The position numbers and the translations under genes were made by a program. The notes under the pieces were generated by a model. That model did not search any database, was not told the DNA's origin, and saw nothing but the letters and a program-made list of their open reading frames with translations. From Chrysopilus asiliformis (Eukaryota; Arthropoda; Insecta; Diptera; Rhagionidae), in NCBI GenBank assembly GCA_964034945.1, contig OZ035960.1, positions 14,511,903-14,575,902 of the forward strand: a stretch of DNA of 64,000 nucleotides. The letters run 5' to 3'. Within the stretch, counting starts at the first letter, position 1; each line of letters opens with the position of its first letter. Shown one piece after another: positions 43,190-55,213 of the stretch.

Positions 43190-43800
43190 ACCGAATCGAC
43201 GCTTAGTTTACGGTAGTTTCGGTGCGAGAACAGCTCAGCTCAGTGTGAATAAGTGGAAAACTCGCGGACATATCGCGGTCTCTTGAGTGTCAATTAGAAG
43301 AAACATTGAAATATCTTCTTACCATTTTTATAAAAATTACCTGTGCATATTTAGTTACTGCCATTAGTTATACTTTTATGGCTATTAGTGAGGTGCTATT
43401 TACTATTAGAATGTGAATATCAAGATCAAGTTCAGTGCCTAAGAAAAAAAAACGGGCATTTATTTAAATTCTATCAAAATGAAAAATTAATCGAGTGCTT
43501 CTAAAGGGTATTTTTTTTTTACAAAATCTTAGTGAAATTTAGTATAACATAAACAGTGTCAACATTAAATTAATGTATTTATGATATAAGCACATATTGT
43601 GTCAACGCGCTAACCGCACACCACCACAATTCAACAAACATTCTGGATACAATTTTTCAATATAAATGACTTTGGATTAGCTGTTTCTACTGTAGCAGCA
43701 GCAAACTGAAATTGGATTATGCCTTTAATAAATTATCGAAATTTCCTTAAAATCATTCATTCAACAAGTTAAGAGCAAGGAAAAAAAATTGTGAGTAAAA
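43190..43800 (+). promoter_or_regulatory. Possible promoter and 5'-UTR exon of an unseen downstream gene
   Basis: GAACAGCTCAGCTCAGTGTG near 43229-43248 contains a TCAGT initiator-like start, followed by about 550 nt of A-rich, CAA/GTG-rich sequence typical of insect 5' leaders and a GTGAGTAAA donor-like site near 43790. No TATA box is evident. There is no coding exon I can connect to it within the window. Weak, composition-based evidence. Confidence 0.25.
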
Positions 43801-44672
43801 CTATCCTCCAACTATGATCGCGAATTGTAGCACTCTTGCATTGTTTAACATCAAAATCGTAAATCAACCAAAACACGGCAATTGTTCCACCTGTTGAAAT
43901 ATATTAGAAAGTGTTGCACAAAACTACAATAGCCGCGCTAAGCTTCAGTAGCTACCATTCGTTGATTAGCTTCTGGATGTTGTTTTTTTTTCATTGAATT
44001 TAATCAACCAATTAACAGAAAAATAGATGAAAATCTAGACAGAGAGAGAGAGTGTGTTAAATATGCAATAATGCAAAATTAGAAAACACAATTAGCAGAT
44101 GTTACAGAGGTGATGAAACAATTACACCCAGAAAATGAGAAAAATTACTGTAAGAAACGTAAAATAAAACATTATTTCGTTGTAATCAACAAAGATTAGA
44201 TTTTACTGTGAAAATTGTCTATTTCCCAATCGCCGGTCGTCGGTTGTATGGGAAAAACTTGTGCTGGTAGCCCAATCTCCATCAACTTCACAACGAGACG
44301 TTTTTGTCGTCTTCGACCCCACAAAGTTGGACACGGCTGCATAAGACTCTGCTGAAAGCAGTGGTGGTCACCACCTCATCTACCCGAGAAGAGTTCATTG
44401 CATCTTAAACGTGGCTTCTTCTTCAATTTAGCTTTCTAGCTCAGTGCCCATGGCGCATCTTACCATCCAACCGTCCATCCAAAGTTTCATGGTCCGTTCT
44501 TTTGACGCGCTGAGGTCTTTTGTGGGGATCTTATTTTACATTCTAATAAATTTAATCATTTTGGATTTATAAAACCTTTGTAAACTTTGGCAATGGAAGT
44601 AACAAAGTTGCCAGTTACTAATAAGTTGGCTCATAGTTACAACACAATTTGTTATAAAAAAAAAACCGATTT

Positions 44673-44815
44673 GAAACGTTGCTTTAATCACACTTTAAGA
44701 TTATTTGGTCTTAAAATTGAACTTAAAGTGGTAAATGGTGATTTTCCGTCCATTTACCATTTTAAGTTCAATTTTAAGACCAAATAATCTTAAAGTGTGA
44801 TTAAAGCAACGTTTC
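44673..44815. repeat. 143-bp hairpin: 66-bp arms, 11-bp loop
   Basis: 44673-44738 pairs with 44750-44815 with a single visible mismatch. Arms contain CTTTAATCACACTTTAAGAT and TGGTCTTAAAATTGAACTT. It lacks known transposon ends; alternatives are a foldback element or a hairpin RNA source. Confidence 0.85.
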
Positions 44816-45099
44816 TATACTTATTAGAAGAGAGCGACACGATCAACATCAGGCCAACATTGTACTTTGACGAAAGTTTTCGAATTTAAGATCAATGCGC
44901 AAAAAAGTTACGTTTGCCCATCTAAATTAGTGCACTTAAGTTTTAAGACCAAACTTTGACATTCAATTTGGGCGAACAACCGCATAGCAAAATTAAATAT
45001 TCTTCTCAATTCGTCTAATATTCTGTAAACCATAAAACAAAAATAGTCAATCACTCTATATGATGACAGACAAAATGTTTATTCAAAAATAATCCATTT

Positions 45100-45835
45100 G
45101 TATAGGAGAGAGGGAAAGGAGTGGTCCGATTGGATTTTGATGTATGGAACGGTTATGTAAAATCATCATATCATACTAATATATAAAAATGAGTTGGTGT
45201 CTGGCTGTCTGTCTGTCTGTCTGTCTGTCTGTTCCTCTTTCACTCAAAAACGCCTGAACCGATTGACTTGAAATTTGGCATAGATGTTTGTCGGGGGTCC
45301 AGCCCCAACATAGACCCATTAAAAAGAAACTAAAATTTATTGTATTTTTGTTAATTTTTGAAGACCATTTTCCGAAGAAAAAAAACTTTAAAGAAAAGCA
45401 CGGACCGCCCAACTCTAGGCTATCTAATTTATAGCCAACTGAATTTTTTTTCCTAAGTTTTGCTCTACTCACGCTTTTAGTCGAGCGAAGCCGGGTCCAA
45501 ATTCTAGTATTCTATATGATATATCATAATACAAATGAGTTGGTGTCTGTCTGTCTGTCTGTTCCTCTTTCACGCAAAAACGGCTGAACCGATTGATTTG
45601 AAATTTGGCGTGAGTGTCTCTGGTAGTTCTGGTTCCAACATAGGCATACGGAAAAGTAGCGCTAGGGGTGGGGGGAGTAAGGGGAGGGGGTAAAGTCATC
45701 TCGAAACTTAGTTTTTCCTCTATGTTACCCTTTCGCGGGGAAACTACCGAGCCGATTGGCCTGAAGTTTAGCTCTAACATAGACCATCAAAAAAAAACAA
45801 AAAAAAATTGAAAAAACTTGCAAGCTAGTAGAGTA
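45100..45835 (-). repeat. Two interspersed repeats of the CCCGGCTTCGCTCG / GTCTGTCTGTTCC type
   Basis: 45170-45510 and 45520-45835 each have ATATAAAAATGAGTTGGTGTC (or its close variant), a GTCT tract, TTCCTCTTTCAC, CTGAACCGATTGACTTGAAA and a Y-rich part with CCAACATAGRC. The first ends AAGCCGGGTCCAAATTCTAGTA, a phrase common at ends of dispersed arthropod repeats. 54721-55213 is a third copy in opposite orientation with its core duplicated. Probably non-autonomous Helitron-type; inference. Confidence 0.6.
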
Positions 45836-45989
45836 TAAAAATTGCGAAGTAGAAGTTGTACCTTAAATTTGTTGACTTTGCGGTCGCGGCGTCTTTTTTT
45901 TGTCTTTTTTTTGTTCCTAGGGTTTCAATGGGAAAACCACCTAAATAACACATTGGTTGCCTCAAATGCGGTTTCGAATTGAATGCTGT

Positions 45990-47214
45990 CCCAACTAACA
46001 AACTCTCCAGACCAAAACTCTTACGAATTTTGAAATCTTCTCATTAAACTTTCTTAACACACTGGATACTCTCATAACATAGTTCTTGTAATGACACTCT
46101 AATTTTTTCTGATAGCGTTCTTTTTATAAGAGTATGACGCTACTAGAGCTACTGAATCTTTTACGCTTATAGCAAGGCGATTTTTGAACTCTTGTAGCGA
46201 GCCTTTAAAAACTTATGTTCTCATTGTATATTTTTTATAAAGTTTTAACACTTAAAGAGTTTAAATCTTAAATAAAAATGTTATGAGCAGTTAAATCGTA
46301 TGATTCTCATAAAAACGCGCTTGTAAAAGTTTAAGTATAAAAATACTTGTTAAAATGCTCATATGAGACATAAAAGAGTTAAACTCGCATAACGCGAGCT
46401 TATGTTCTTATTAGTAGAATTTTATTCTTAAAATAAATCTTCGTCAACAGACGCCATATTTTCCCTTGATCTTTTTTAACAGTAAAACTTTGAAATTCCA
46501 AAAACAGCTTATATATGTAAATTAGGACCTAAAAACACTGCAAAAAGCTATTTTCTTTAAAAACAAAAACGCATTAAAACAATTGAAACAGTTTGATCAA
46601 TTATATTAAAAATTTAATTTTTCCATATTATATTTCCGATTTATAATATAGCTCACTTTTTCGATTTTTTCGAGGGGTTTCGCGTTTTTTCGAAGTAAAA
46701 TATCTTATATTATCAGTAAAATTGCATTTCCCATATAATTTTTGTCTATATATCCGAAAAAATAGAATTTAAAATCTATGTCATATGAAATTCTAATACA
46801 ATATTATCATACGCAAACGTAAACATAAGTCGGATCCGAAAATAAATAAACACTTCAAAAATAACTTTTACTCTTTAAAAAAATACTTTAACTCTTCAAA
46901 AATAAAACCGGCTAGATATTTTTATATACTCTTCTCTCTTTAGCAAAGCATAAAGTACTTGTTATGAAAGTTTTATGAGAATATCAATAAACTCTCATTA
47001 GAATTCAAATAGTGTTCTTGTGAGACTTTCGTGACTCTTACAAAAAGAACTGATGTCTTGTTATAAGATAAAAAAAGTTCTCATAAGTGCGCCATTTAAG
47101 CCTCATGAGCCACTCATAAAACAGTTGTAGCATTCTACAAGGGTGAAATAGCTCTGTATGAAAACTCTCAAAAGACTCTAGTAGAGTCTTATGAGACGAA
47201 AATTGTTAGTTGGG
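45990..47214. mobile_element. 1.2-kb MITE saturated with CTCATAA/TTATGAG motifs
   Basis: Perfect 12-bp inverted ends CCCAACTAACAA (45990-46001) and TTGTTAGTTGGG (47203-47214). The interior carries dozens of TTATGAG, CTCATAA, CTCTTAYA and AGAGTTT words on both strands. No open frame of note. Target duplication not evident. Confidence 0.75.
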
Positions 47215-47457
47215 GTGTGCGTACCCGGATAACCATCAAAGAGTTTACCGTTGACGATCAACGATTTGCTGGTTGATCGTCTATATTGAGCATAATAATT
47301 ATATCATTCCTGTTTGCCAAAATTTCGACCTTTTTTTATAGTTCCAGCCAGAGCTCAGGGCAAGACCCTTTAATCCCGAAGCACAGCTCAGGAACTTATC
47401 GCGTAAAATCAAATTAAATACCTACCTCAGAAAAAAAAGTTGTTGAAACAGCTGTTG

Positions 47458-48060
47458 TTTTTATACCCGTATGATGAAACCATGGTGAAACCGTTTGTAA
47501 CGCCAATATCCCGTCATCACACACAAAAATGAATTACACCATTGTGTTTAGAATGATAAAAAAAATTGAATTTTGCATGTCCCTCCGTCTGTCCGTCTTT
47601 CCGTCCGTCTGTCTGTCCGTCTGTCTGTCCGTCTGTCTGTCCGTCTGTCAGTCCGTCTCTGGCAAGGATTGCGGGCGCACCAATTGAGCTAGAGACTTGA
47701 AATTTTACGCAGATTCGTTTTTCGTAAAATGCAAGGGTAATTTCGTTAATGGGCAAAAATGGACCATTAGGGGGGTACCCCCCATACGAACGAAAACGTT
47801 TTTTTGCGAATATCTCAAAAATGGTCCATCTTATCAAAAAAAAGTGCTAGAACAAAAGTTATTTCGTATATGATTCTACATAAAACTCTCATACATCAAA
47901 ATCCGATTGGAACCAATTTAAAAAAATCTTATTGAAAAGTTTGACTTCAAAGTGGAATTTTGATACAACTGTTCGCCGTTCACTTAAACTTCGAACAATG
48001 CCATATCACCATACGAGTTTTCAATAATTGCCAGATTGGCAATTATAGCTTTTGTTATGT
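47458..48060 (+). mobile_element. Helentron/DINE-1-like element, copy C
   Basis: Both ends present (TTTTTATACCCGTATGATGA; ATCACCATACGAGTTTTCAA with hairpin and TATAGCTTTTGTTATGT). The 5' stem partner GGGTATA and about 25 bp around it are deleted. CCGTCTGT tract at 47577-47657. Confidence 0.78.
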
Positions 48061-48118
48061 TTTTTTTTGATTTCCATGAAAGATTCCCATTTCTATGCCA
48101 GCAGAAACTTACACCAGA

Positions 48119-48390
48119 CACTCAGAAAAATGGAGGCTAACTCGACGACCTACATACGGCGTAATTGGCCTCGGGCAGGCGCGCGTTCGCCTGCATGTGG
48201 GCAAGTAAAACTGAGTTGACCTGTGGTCGGAGAAATTCTGAAATTAAGCCACCAGCAGGAGAAGTAGGGCATTGGGAGCTGCACGAGTTGACCTTAGATA
48301 GGTTAACTCTGACCGCTACCTGGCTTACAGAAACCTCTGTAAGGTCAGAGTTAACCTGACAAAAAGTTGACCTGAACATTTTTCTAAGTG
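48119..48390 (+). mobile_element. 272-bp CACTCAG MITE, copy 3
   Basis: Begins CACTCAGAAAAATGG and ends TTTTTCTAAGTG (one substitution). Exactly 272 bp. Flanking dinucleotides are GA and AA, so the duplication is not exact here. It lies 58 bp after Helentron-like copy C. Confidence 0.9.
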
Positions 48391-50445
48391 AATCCACGGT
48401 CAAGCTTCCGATTGCAATGAAGGAAAACTAAAGTATTTTTATTCCAAACGATGTTACAGAAAGTATTTTTTTTCTACTTTGACTACGCGATTTAAATTTA
48501 ATTATCTGATAAAAATATCATCCCTGATTACAAAGTGTTGTCTTCGCCTTTTTAGAATAGAAGCAGTCAGCATAATTTTTGCTTTGCCGTTTCCAAAATA
48601 TTTGGCACACTTAATCAAATCTTAGCTCTTTCAGTCACCGATTTTAAAATTTCAAAAAATTCCAGTTTCATAGCCAGACTATGGCGTAATTCGATCCAAA
48701 TCAGTAAGTAAAAAATATTTTCTTGCCCGATGCACTCCGCCCCCTTTCTTCTTCTAGCATTGCTGTGCGACTAAGCAAAAACATAAATTTCTGCTTAGTG
48801 GACGGTATTTTGTGGCGATAGCACGCTCGAAAATTAAATCAAATTTCTTAAGAGAATTCCAACATGGCATGTGTGATTTTGGATTCATTTTATGCTTTTC
48901 GGAATATTCGATTATTGTTTTCAATTATTGTAGTAGCATATTTCATAGATAACCAGAAACAGGCAATTTTAACGTTCCGAAGAGATCGGTGCGAATGTGA
49001 TTCGCGATCTTATACCTGGGATAATACCTGGGATACCTTTCACAAAAACCAACGAAAGTAACGGTAGAGTCATGTGGTTCACTATAGCATTTTGTACATA
49101 TCCAATCACTAACAATGAGGCACTAAAATAGAACAACAATTGTTAGATCTATGATTATCGATAGAGATATACATAGATTAGATATGTACCTCAGAGATTT
49201 TGATGATCGGATTTGATCCGTTTCATACCGCAATAATAGCCGTCATATTGTTAGCACAATCACAAAAAAAAATTGGTCTCTACGTCACATTAGTGGGTGT
49301 TACCGAAACTGTTTGCCATCCAATTTATATTTTCGTTAGTTATGCACTAATTTATGCTTTGATTTCAGTGAACGTGATTTATTGGGTTTCATTCCAACTC
49401 AAGATTTTAATTGGGTGAAAATCGGAAATTCTTTAAAATGATTTTTCAAAAATTTCCAATCAGTTTGTGTCAGTGCAAAATCAAAATGTTCAAAAAAAAA
49501 ATGATGAAAATTCGTAAAATTGTAAAGAAAACATAAATCCAATCGAAAGTTCTTCAATGCACCTAGATAATAATAGTGTATGGTTAAGCAATTGAATTTA
49601 CGGGTAGTTGCTGGAATTTAAAAAAAAAGGTAAAATAAAACTTCAATTGAAAAGCAATTAATCAACTTTTGATATCAAATGGAAACTTTAGCCACCTTGA
49701 TTCATGTGGCATGCGAGATTTTTAAACCATTACAACATTTTTCAAGCATTTTGTTTTTCTGTCTTTCATAAACTTTCGATTAAGAAAGTAATAGGCCAGT
49801 AATTGACTGTTTTAAGGTACTATCTCTCGTTATTTATTTATTTTTTAATGCATACTTTTTTTTTAATGGAAAGGAAAAGTTAGATAATAAACAATAAGTG
49901 ATTATTTCTATCGCATATTGCTATTTAGTGATGCTACAAATAACACACAAAAACTTATCCACAATCAAAAGTTTTGAAATAAAAACTGGGATGATCGGAT
50001 ATTTGAAAGTTAATCGTAAATCGAATGCAATAGAAGAAAAATAAAATGATTTTATCGATTGTGAATCAAGTTTAAAACGAGGTTTTTTTTGTAGTTGCAA
50101 TTGTGTACAGATAATTTTCTGGTAAAAAGTGATGCTACGTTTTTGAATGAAAAAAATAGGACCACTCCTCCAAAAATTTGAAGCAAAAATTCGATACAAT
50201 TTTATTTAAGATAAGATACCGACATTTTTTCTCATTCATTGAAAAATTTACAAAAAACTACATTCTAAACCAGATTTCCCAATAAATTTCCCAACAAAGT
50301 TTGACTGGGGAAAAGAGCAAATATTATTTTTTAATTATTTTTCCAGTAAAATTCACTGAACGAAATGCAGTAAATTTTACTGAAAATACAGCAAATTTTT
50401 ACTGGGAAGTGTTCGATTTCGGCCCAAAATTTTATGATATTCCCG
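48391..50445. other. No gene recognised
   Basis: AT-rich. A 72-codon frame at 49200-49418 is hydrophobic but has no start context or family resemblance. 50040-50220 carries words (TTTCTGGTAAAAAGTGATGCT, AGGACCACTCCTCC) shared with 54120-54180. Confidence 0.4.
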
Positions 50446-50449
50446 TTTT

Positions 50450-50873
50450 TTAAACATAACAAATCTATGTAAAATTTCAAGTCTCTAGCTGAATCCGTGC
50501 GCCCGCAACCCGCGACATAGAGAGACGGACGGACGGACGGACGGACAGACGGATAGACGGACGGACAGACGGGCACACGGACAGACGGACGGACGGACGG
50601 ACAGACGGACGGACAGACGGACAGACGGACAGACGGACAGACGGACAGACGGACAGACGGACAGACGGACAGACGGACAGACGGACAGACAGACAGACGG
50701 ACAGACGTACAGATGAACGGACAGACGGTCGGACATGCAAAATTCAATTTTTTTTTTATCATTCTTAACACACTGGTGTAATACATTTTTGTTTGTGATG
50801 ACGGAATCTTGGCGTTACAAACGGTAAGGCAAGTTTAATATACCCTTTGGTTTCACCATACGGGTATAAAAAT
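50450..50873 (-). mobile_element. Helentron/DINE-1-like element, copy D, internally deleted, long microsatellite
   Basis: The 5' end (CGGGTATAAAAA on the plus strand) is complete and about 200 bp of CGGACAGA repeats (50520-50722) follow. Beyond GAGACTTGAAATTTTA the sequence jumps to AAACATAACAAA, the extreme 3' end, so the middle and the hairpin are missing. The three open frames here are repeat artefacts. Confidence 0.7.
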
Positions 50874-50977
50874 TTCTACCTGATTCTGGCATTTTACTAC
50901 CTCGGCTCAGTAACATTTGTAATTGTTTCATTCCAGTAAAGGCCATTTACGTTTAGAATTCATTTCCAATTGGCTTA

Positions 50978-51045
50978 CATGGTCCAGCGGTAAGTGAAGT
51001 TGTCTACAACAGAGTTTTCAGGTTCGAACCTGGACAACCTCGACA
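50978..51045 (+). repeat. tRNA-derived SINE-like head or tRNA relic
   Basis: TGGTCCAGCGGTAAG resembles a polymerase III A box and GGTTCGAACCTGG is a near-perfect B box about 40 nt later, both on the plus strand. Acceptor and anticodon stems do not fold convincingly, so a functional tRNA is unlikely. No anticodon called. Confidence 0.5.
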
Positions 51046-52381
51046 TCGAAAAAATTTTCCACGGTTAAGGAAAATTCTGGGAAATTCGAGGAAAAACGAT
51101 ATTCTACTATAAGATACACTACATATTTTATGGGCAGCCCCTAAATACTTTTCTGTCTTTTTTTCGAAATTTGTTCTTTTATACCCTTTAAAATTTAATA
51201 CACCACATTCCTTCTGCGAGTTGCTAACACAACATGTTTTTGTTTGATTTTTATCATCGAAAAAACTTGTTTGGCTCCAATAAAATGCTTGACTAAAAGT
51301 AAGGGACTTGAAAAGGGAATTTGAGACTGCTGATAAAAGCATTTCCTGGAAAATGCGTGCATGACAATACTTGAATATCGACTTACACAATAGACCACCA
51401 AATGGGCGCTGGTATCCCTTAATGACAAAATGCCGAAAGATCGATTTTTTTTAGTTAAATATATCCTCGTATTTGTTTTGTTACTCATAATGGTTTCTCT
51501 GAAACAGAACACATAATTTCTAAAGTTTTTAGTCATATGTGATAACTCATTCTAACAGCATAAAAAGTTTACCCCCAATTCACGTATTTTTCTCATTTCT
51601 TATCCATTTATCTATTCGAACTTACATAACTTATGATTTTGAAGTTTTTAGAATGAAAACCCGTTGGTTCAGTCACCTCCACTATACGGACGATAAAAAA
51701 AATGATTAAGTGTTTCTTTCAAGAACCGTTCGTTGCCTAAACCTTAATACCTTGACCAATACGCTGAGCCTCATTTAGATGGGGGATTCGTTGAAAAGTT
51801 TACATTTCTTTCACTGATCAAAACAACCAGTCGTCAACACTATCACAGTCAACGTTTACCAATTTCAAGCTTCTTGAAATTCCCATCTGTTGTTGGCTTA
51901 TTAGCATAAAATATGGAAAATTTCATTAGCATTGCAATTCACCAGTAAGAAAAACATCGCATAAAGAACATGTTGTCCGCGCTAAATAGGTGCAAAAACA
52001 TGTTTGCCGCTATTCCATCCATAAACAAAAGAAATACGAATATTAGCCGGTCCCATTTAGACGCTAATGTTTTGAACATTATTGACTGTAACCGGCCACC
52101 ATGGCGTCATGCCAGGTGAATTAAACGTAGTTCAAAAATTTCGCCATGACCAACCACTGGAATTAAGAAACAGTCAGAGGAGTTGGGCTCTCTGTGCATT
52201 TCAGGCAGGAAGCAAGAATAATAAAAGATATTTAATTAACTTGAGTTTTGTGGGAAACAAAAAGTACAAAACTGCTAATATTAAGTAAGAATGAGGTAAA
52301 ATTCTGGTCATGTTTCGAAAACTCACCACAGATATTAGTTTGATCATTTCTAAAGATCAAACTTGGTGGCCTAACTGTGGG

Positions 52382-53172
52382 GTGACCATACTTTCCGGAA
52401 TGGCCGTGACAGTCCCGGCTTAGGGCATGTTGTTACGGTGATCTGGAAACTAAACTTTTGTTCTAGAATTACGCAATCTAATGTTGTAATTTCTTAATCA
52501 CTAAAATCAATTGCCCTCAAAAATTTTTCACCTGTGGCGTAGTTTCCTCAGAAATTACCGCGTCTTCACTCAAAAACATAATAAAGCTGATCCAAGTCAA
52601 CTTTTTGACAAGTCAACTCTGGCCTGTAGCAGACAAACGGAGATATCCATTACATCCTGGAAATACCTATCTCAGGTTAACCCGTACAGCTCTCTATGCC
52701 CTACTTTACTTCCTGCAGGTTTGTTTTTTGAATTTCTCCCACCACAGATAGACACATATTCACTTTTCCTAACGCAGGTGAACGCGCGCCTAGCACAGGC
52801 TAAGTTTTCCTGCAGGGAGTCAAGTACGCCGTACGCAAGTCGACGACTTTTACGCCATTTTTCTGAGTGTATACCGCATTTTTCTTTAATTCATCAGTGG
52901 CGCATTTTATTAAATAATTTTCAATTGTGGGATGTTTATTACAAACAAATTTTGTTGTGTTTTACAAACATAGAACACCCATAACACTTTTTATATAAGC
53001 ACAAATAAAAATTATAACAAACCCTCTTCCTTCTGATCGGGACGCCAAATTTCTCACGATGAATTTGGAAGTATTAAAAATAGCTTCACAGTTCATCGTC
53101 ATCCCCCCTCCCCACCCACGGTCCTCACCGGGAATCTGTGCCAGATGCAGACAAAGAAAATATGGTCACCCT
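52382..53172. mobile_element. GGTGACCATA-ended element with nested MITE
   Basis: GGGGTGACCATACTTTCCGG on the left and AAAATATGGTCACCCTA on the right are inverted. The same ends appear singly at 1076 and 38215, and the inner phrase CCGGGACA / TCCCGG recurs at 2275-2335 and 7610. A diverged CACTCAG MITE lies within. Superfamily unclear. Confidence 0.5.
52567..52869 (-). mobile_element. Diverged CACTCAG-type MITE
   Basis: Ends CACTCAAAAACATAAT and ATTTTTCTGAGTG. The middle (TTGACAAGTCAACTCTGGCC, AGGTTAACCCGTACAGCT, GGTGAACGCGCGCCTAGCAC) is a clearly diverged, 303-bp version of the 272-bp family in reverse orientation. Same family, older subfamily. Confidence 0.75.
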
Positions 53173-54100
53173 ACCGAACTGCAGCAATCAACTGCGTATC
53201 TGCAACAATCTTAAGAAAAATTCGCCAAGATTAAGATAAAAACTCTAAAATTTAAGACTCCAAATGTGTGTCCAAATGAAGAAACTCAAAGATTTCGGCT
53301 CGGCCAAACGAAGATATTATAACGAGGTTTGTGGAGCGTCGAATATACCACGATCAAATCTTTCTTAAGTAGACTAAATGCCGGACAGGTTTATTTTAAT
53401 GTTTCCACCGCTTGGTTGTCAGATAAAATAACTAAAACAAAAGTCAAAATACATTCATGTTCAACCGGTTTTTCTATAGCATTTTCCTTTCTGCATGCTG
53501 AAACTACTGTTACTATCATAATAAAACCTTAATCTTCTTTTCTTATCTGATTCCACTTTTTTTATGTCTGTCATATAAATTTTGTCCTTCCTTGATTCCG
53601 AAAGGAGTATGGAATAAATTTTTTTATTATAGCGGAAACGTTGCAACCAAGGAACTTTCTGAGGCGTTAAGATTTAATTGTTGAAAAATATGTTTAAGAA
53701 AAAATATTAAAATATTATGCAACCCGGAGAAAAATTCTACTTCGATTCAAATGTTTTTCTTAAATCTATTAAAATTAAAATCTACTGTTATTGGCTTAAT
53801 ATATTTAAAAAAAAAGAAAAAAAAACCTTGCTGTCAGAACCGTCGTTTAGTCATTTGCGGTATTTTGTTAATAATGTGTATAGAAATTAAACTAACCCTG
53901 TTTCACGGGTTTTTCCTCCCATTATCAGTTTAATTTAGGGTTGCCCTTCTCACTACCCGCTAATGCGCTCTTTTAGAGCCTCTTTTTATTGACTTCCGTT
54001 TGAGCATACATTTTATCTTCCGTCTGTCTGTCTGTAAGCTCGACAATTTTTGAAGTTACATAATTAATTCATAATTACATAATATTACCACGAATAATAA
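53173..54100. other. No gene recognised
   Basis: AT-rich, no inverted termini. 54012-54033 has a short TCTGTCTGTCTG run that begins another module repeat. Confidence 0.4.
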
Positions 54101-54320
54101 CTTAAATTATGCACTTGTGTATATATAAATTTCTGGTAAAAAGTGATGCTAACTTTTTGAATAGGAAAAATAAGACCACTTATCCCCCCCCCCCCCCCCG
54201 TTCAAAAAAAATTTGCGAAAAAATAGTAAAGACAACAAGTATTTCATATATGATTTTACATAACGCCTTCATACATCAAAATCCCATCGGACTACTATAA
54301 ATGCTAAAATTTCTATCAAA
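54100..54320 (+). repeat. Module-repeat fragment with a C run
   Basis: GGAAAAATAAGACCACTTAT, a C run at about 54183-54199, then TATGATTTTACATAACGCC and CATCAAAATCCCATCGGAC. Same order as 27071-27600. Confidence 0.55.
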
Positions 54321-54339
54321 ATTCGGTTTGTTCTCATAA

Positions 54340-54713
54340 AGGTGTCGCCCCACATGAGAGTAAATGCCGGCGAGAACCTCTCGATAGCAGCTACTCGCAA
54401 ATGGACACGTCTCTGAGAGTCGCTTGCAGAAACTCGCAAAAACTCGCGAGCTAGTTTCTGCGAGCGGTCAAAAGTGATTCTACTCTCTAGTCAACACGCA
54501 TCCACTAAACTCTCTCGCCAGATACGAACGGCGTTTGAATTTCGCTAGTAGCTCTCGAGAACTCGCCAAAGCAAGATGTCAAAAAATCAAGATATCGGTC
54601 TTAAAAAGAGAAAAATCGTCGAAATTAACTCTCAAATGGACAACCTCCTGCGAGTAACTCTCGAGAGTTTTTGAGAGTTACTCGCGTATTTACTGTCATG
54701 TGGAGCGGCACCT
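54340..54713 (+). mobile_element. MITE, GGTGCCGCTCCACATGA family (better-preserved copy)
   Basis: Inverted ends AGGTGTCGCCCCACATGAGA and ATGTGGAGCGGCACCT, flanked by TAA on both sides (54337-54339, 54714-54716). A 3-bp TWA duplication is what PIF/Harbinger elements make. The interior is full of CTCGCGAG, ACTCTCGAGAG and GCGAGTAACTC words. 374 bp, non-coding. Partner of 1154-1512. Confidence 0.85.
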
Positions 54714-54720
54714 TAATATA

Positions 54721-55213
54721 GAATACTAGCTTGCATACCCGTCGTTACAGGGTTAAGTTTTCAAGTAATTCAAGATGGTCTATGTTGGAGCTAAACTTCA
54801 GGCCAATCGGGCCGGTGGTTTCCCCGCGAAAGGGTAACATAGAGGAAGAGCTAAGTTTCAAGATCACTTTACCCCCTCCCCTCACTCCCCCACCTCTGCG
54901 GCTACTTTTTAATGGGTCTATGTTGGGGCTGGACCCCCGACGAACATCTTTGCCAAATTTCAGGCCAATCGCTTCAGTAGTTTCCCCGCGAAAGAGTAAC
55001 ATAGCGCAAAAACTAAGTTTCGAGATTACTTTACCACCTCCCCTTACTCCCCCCACCCTTCGCGCTACTTTTCCGTATGCCTATGTTGGAACCAGAACTA
55101 CCACAGACACTCATGCCAAATTTCAAGTCAATCGGTTCAGCCGTTTTTGCGTGAAAGAGGAACAGACAGATAGACAGACACCAACTCATTTTTATATATT
55201 AGTATTAGTATGA
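54721..55213 (+). repeat. Interspersed repeat, inverted relative of 45100-45835, core duplicated
   Basis: AATACTAGCTTGCATACCCG start, then two tandem versions of CAGGCCAATCG...TTTCCCCGCGAAAG...CCCCTCCCCTNACTCCCCC, then CAAATTTCAAGTCAATCGGT, ACAGACAGATAGACAGACA and TTTTTATATATTAGTATTAG. The 160-codon open frame spanning it is repeat-derived. Confidence 0.6.

Noticed and set aside
50331..50786. Repetitive PSVRLSVC-type frames
   Set aside because: Translation of the CGGACAGA microsatellite inside Helentron-like copy D.
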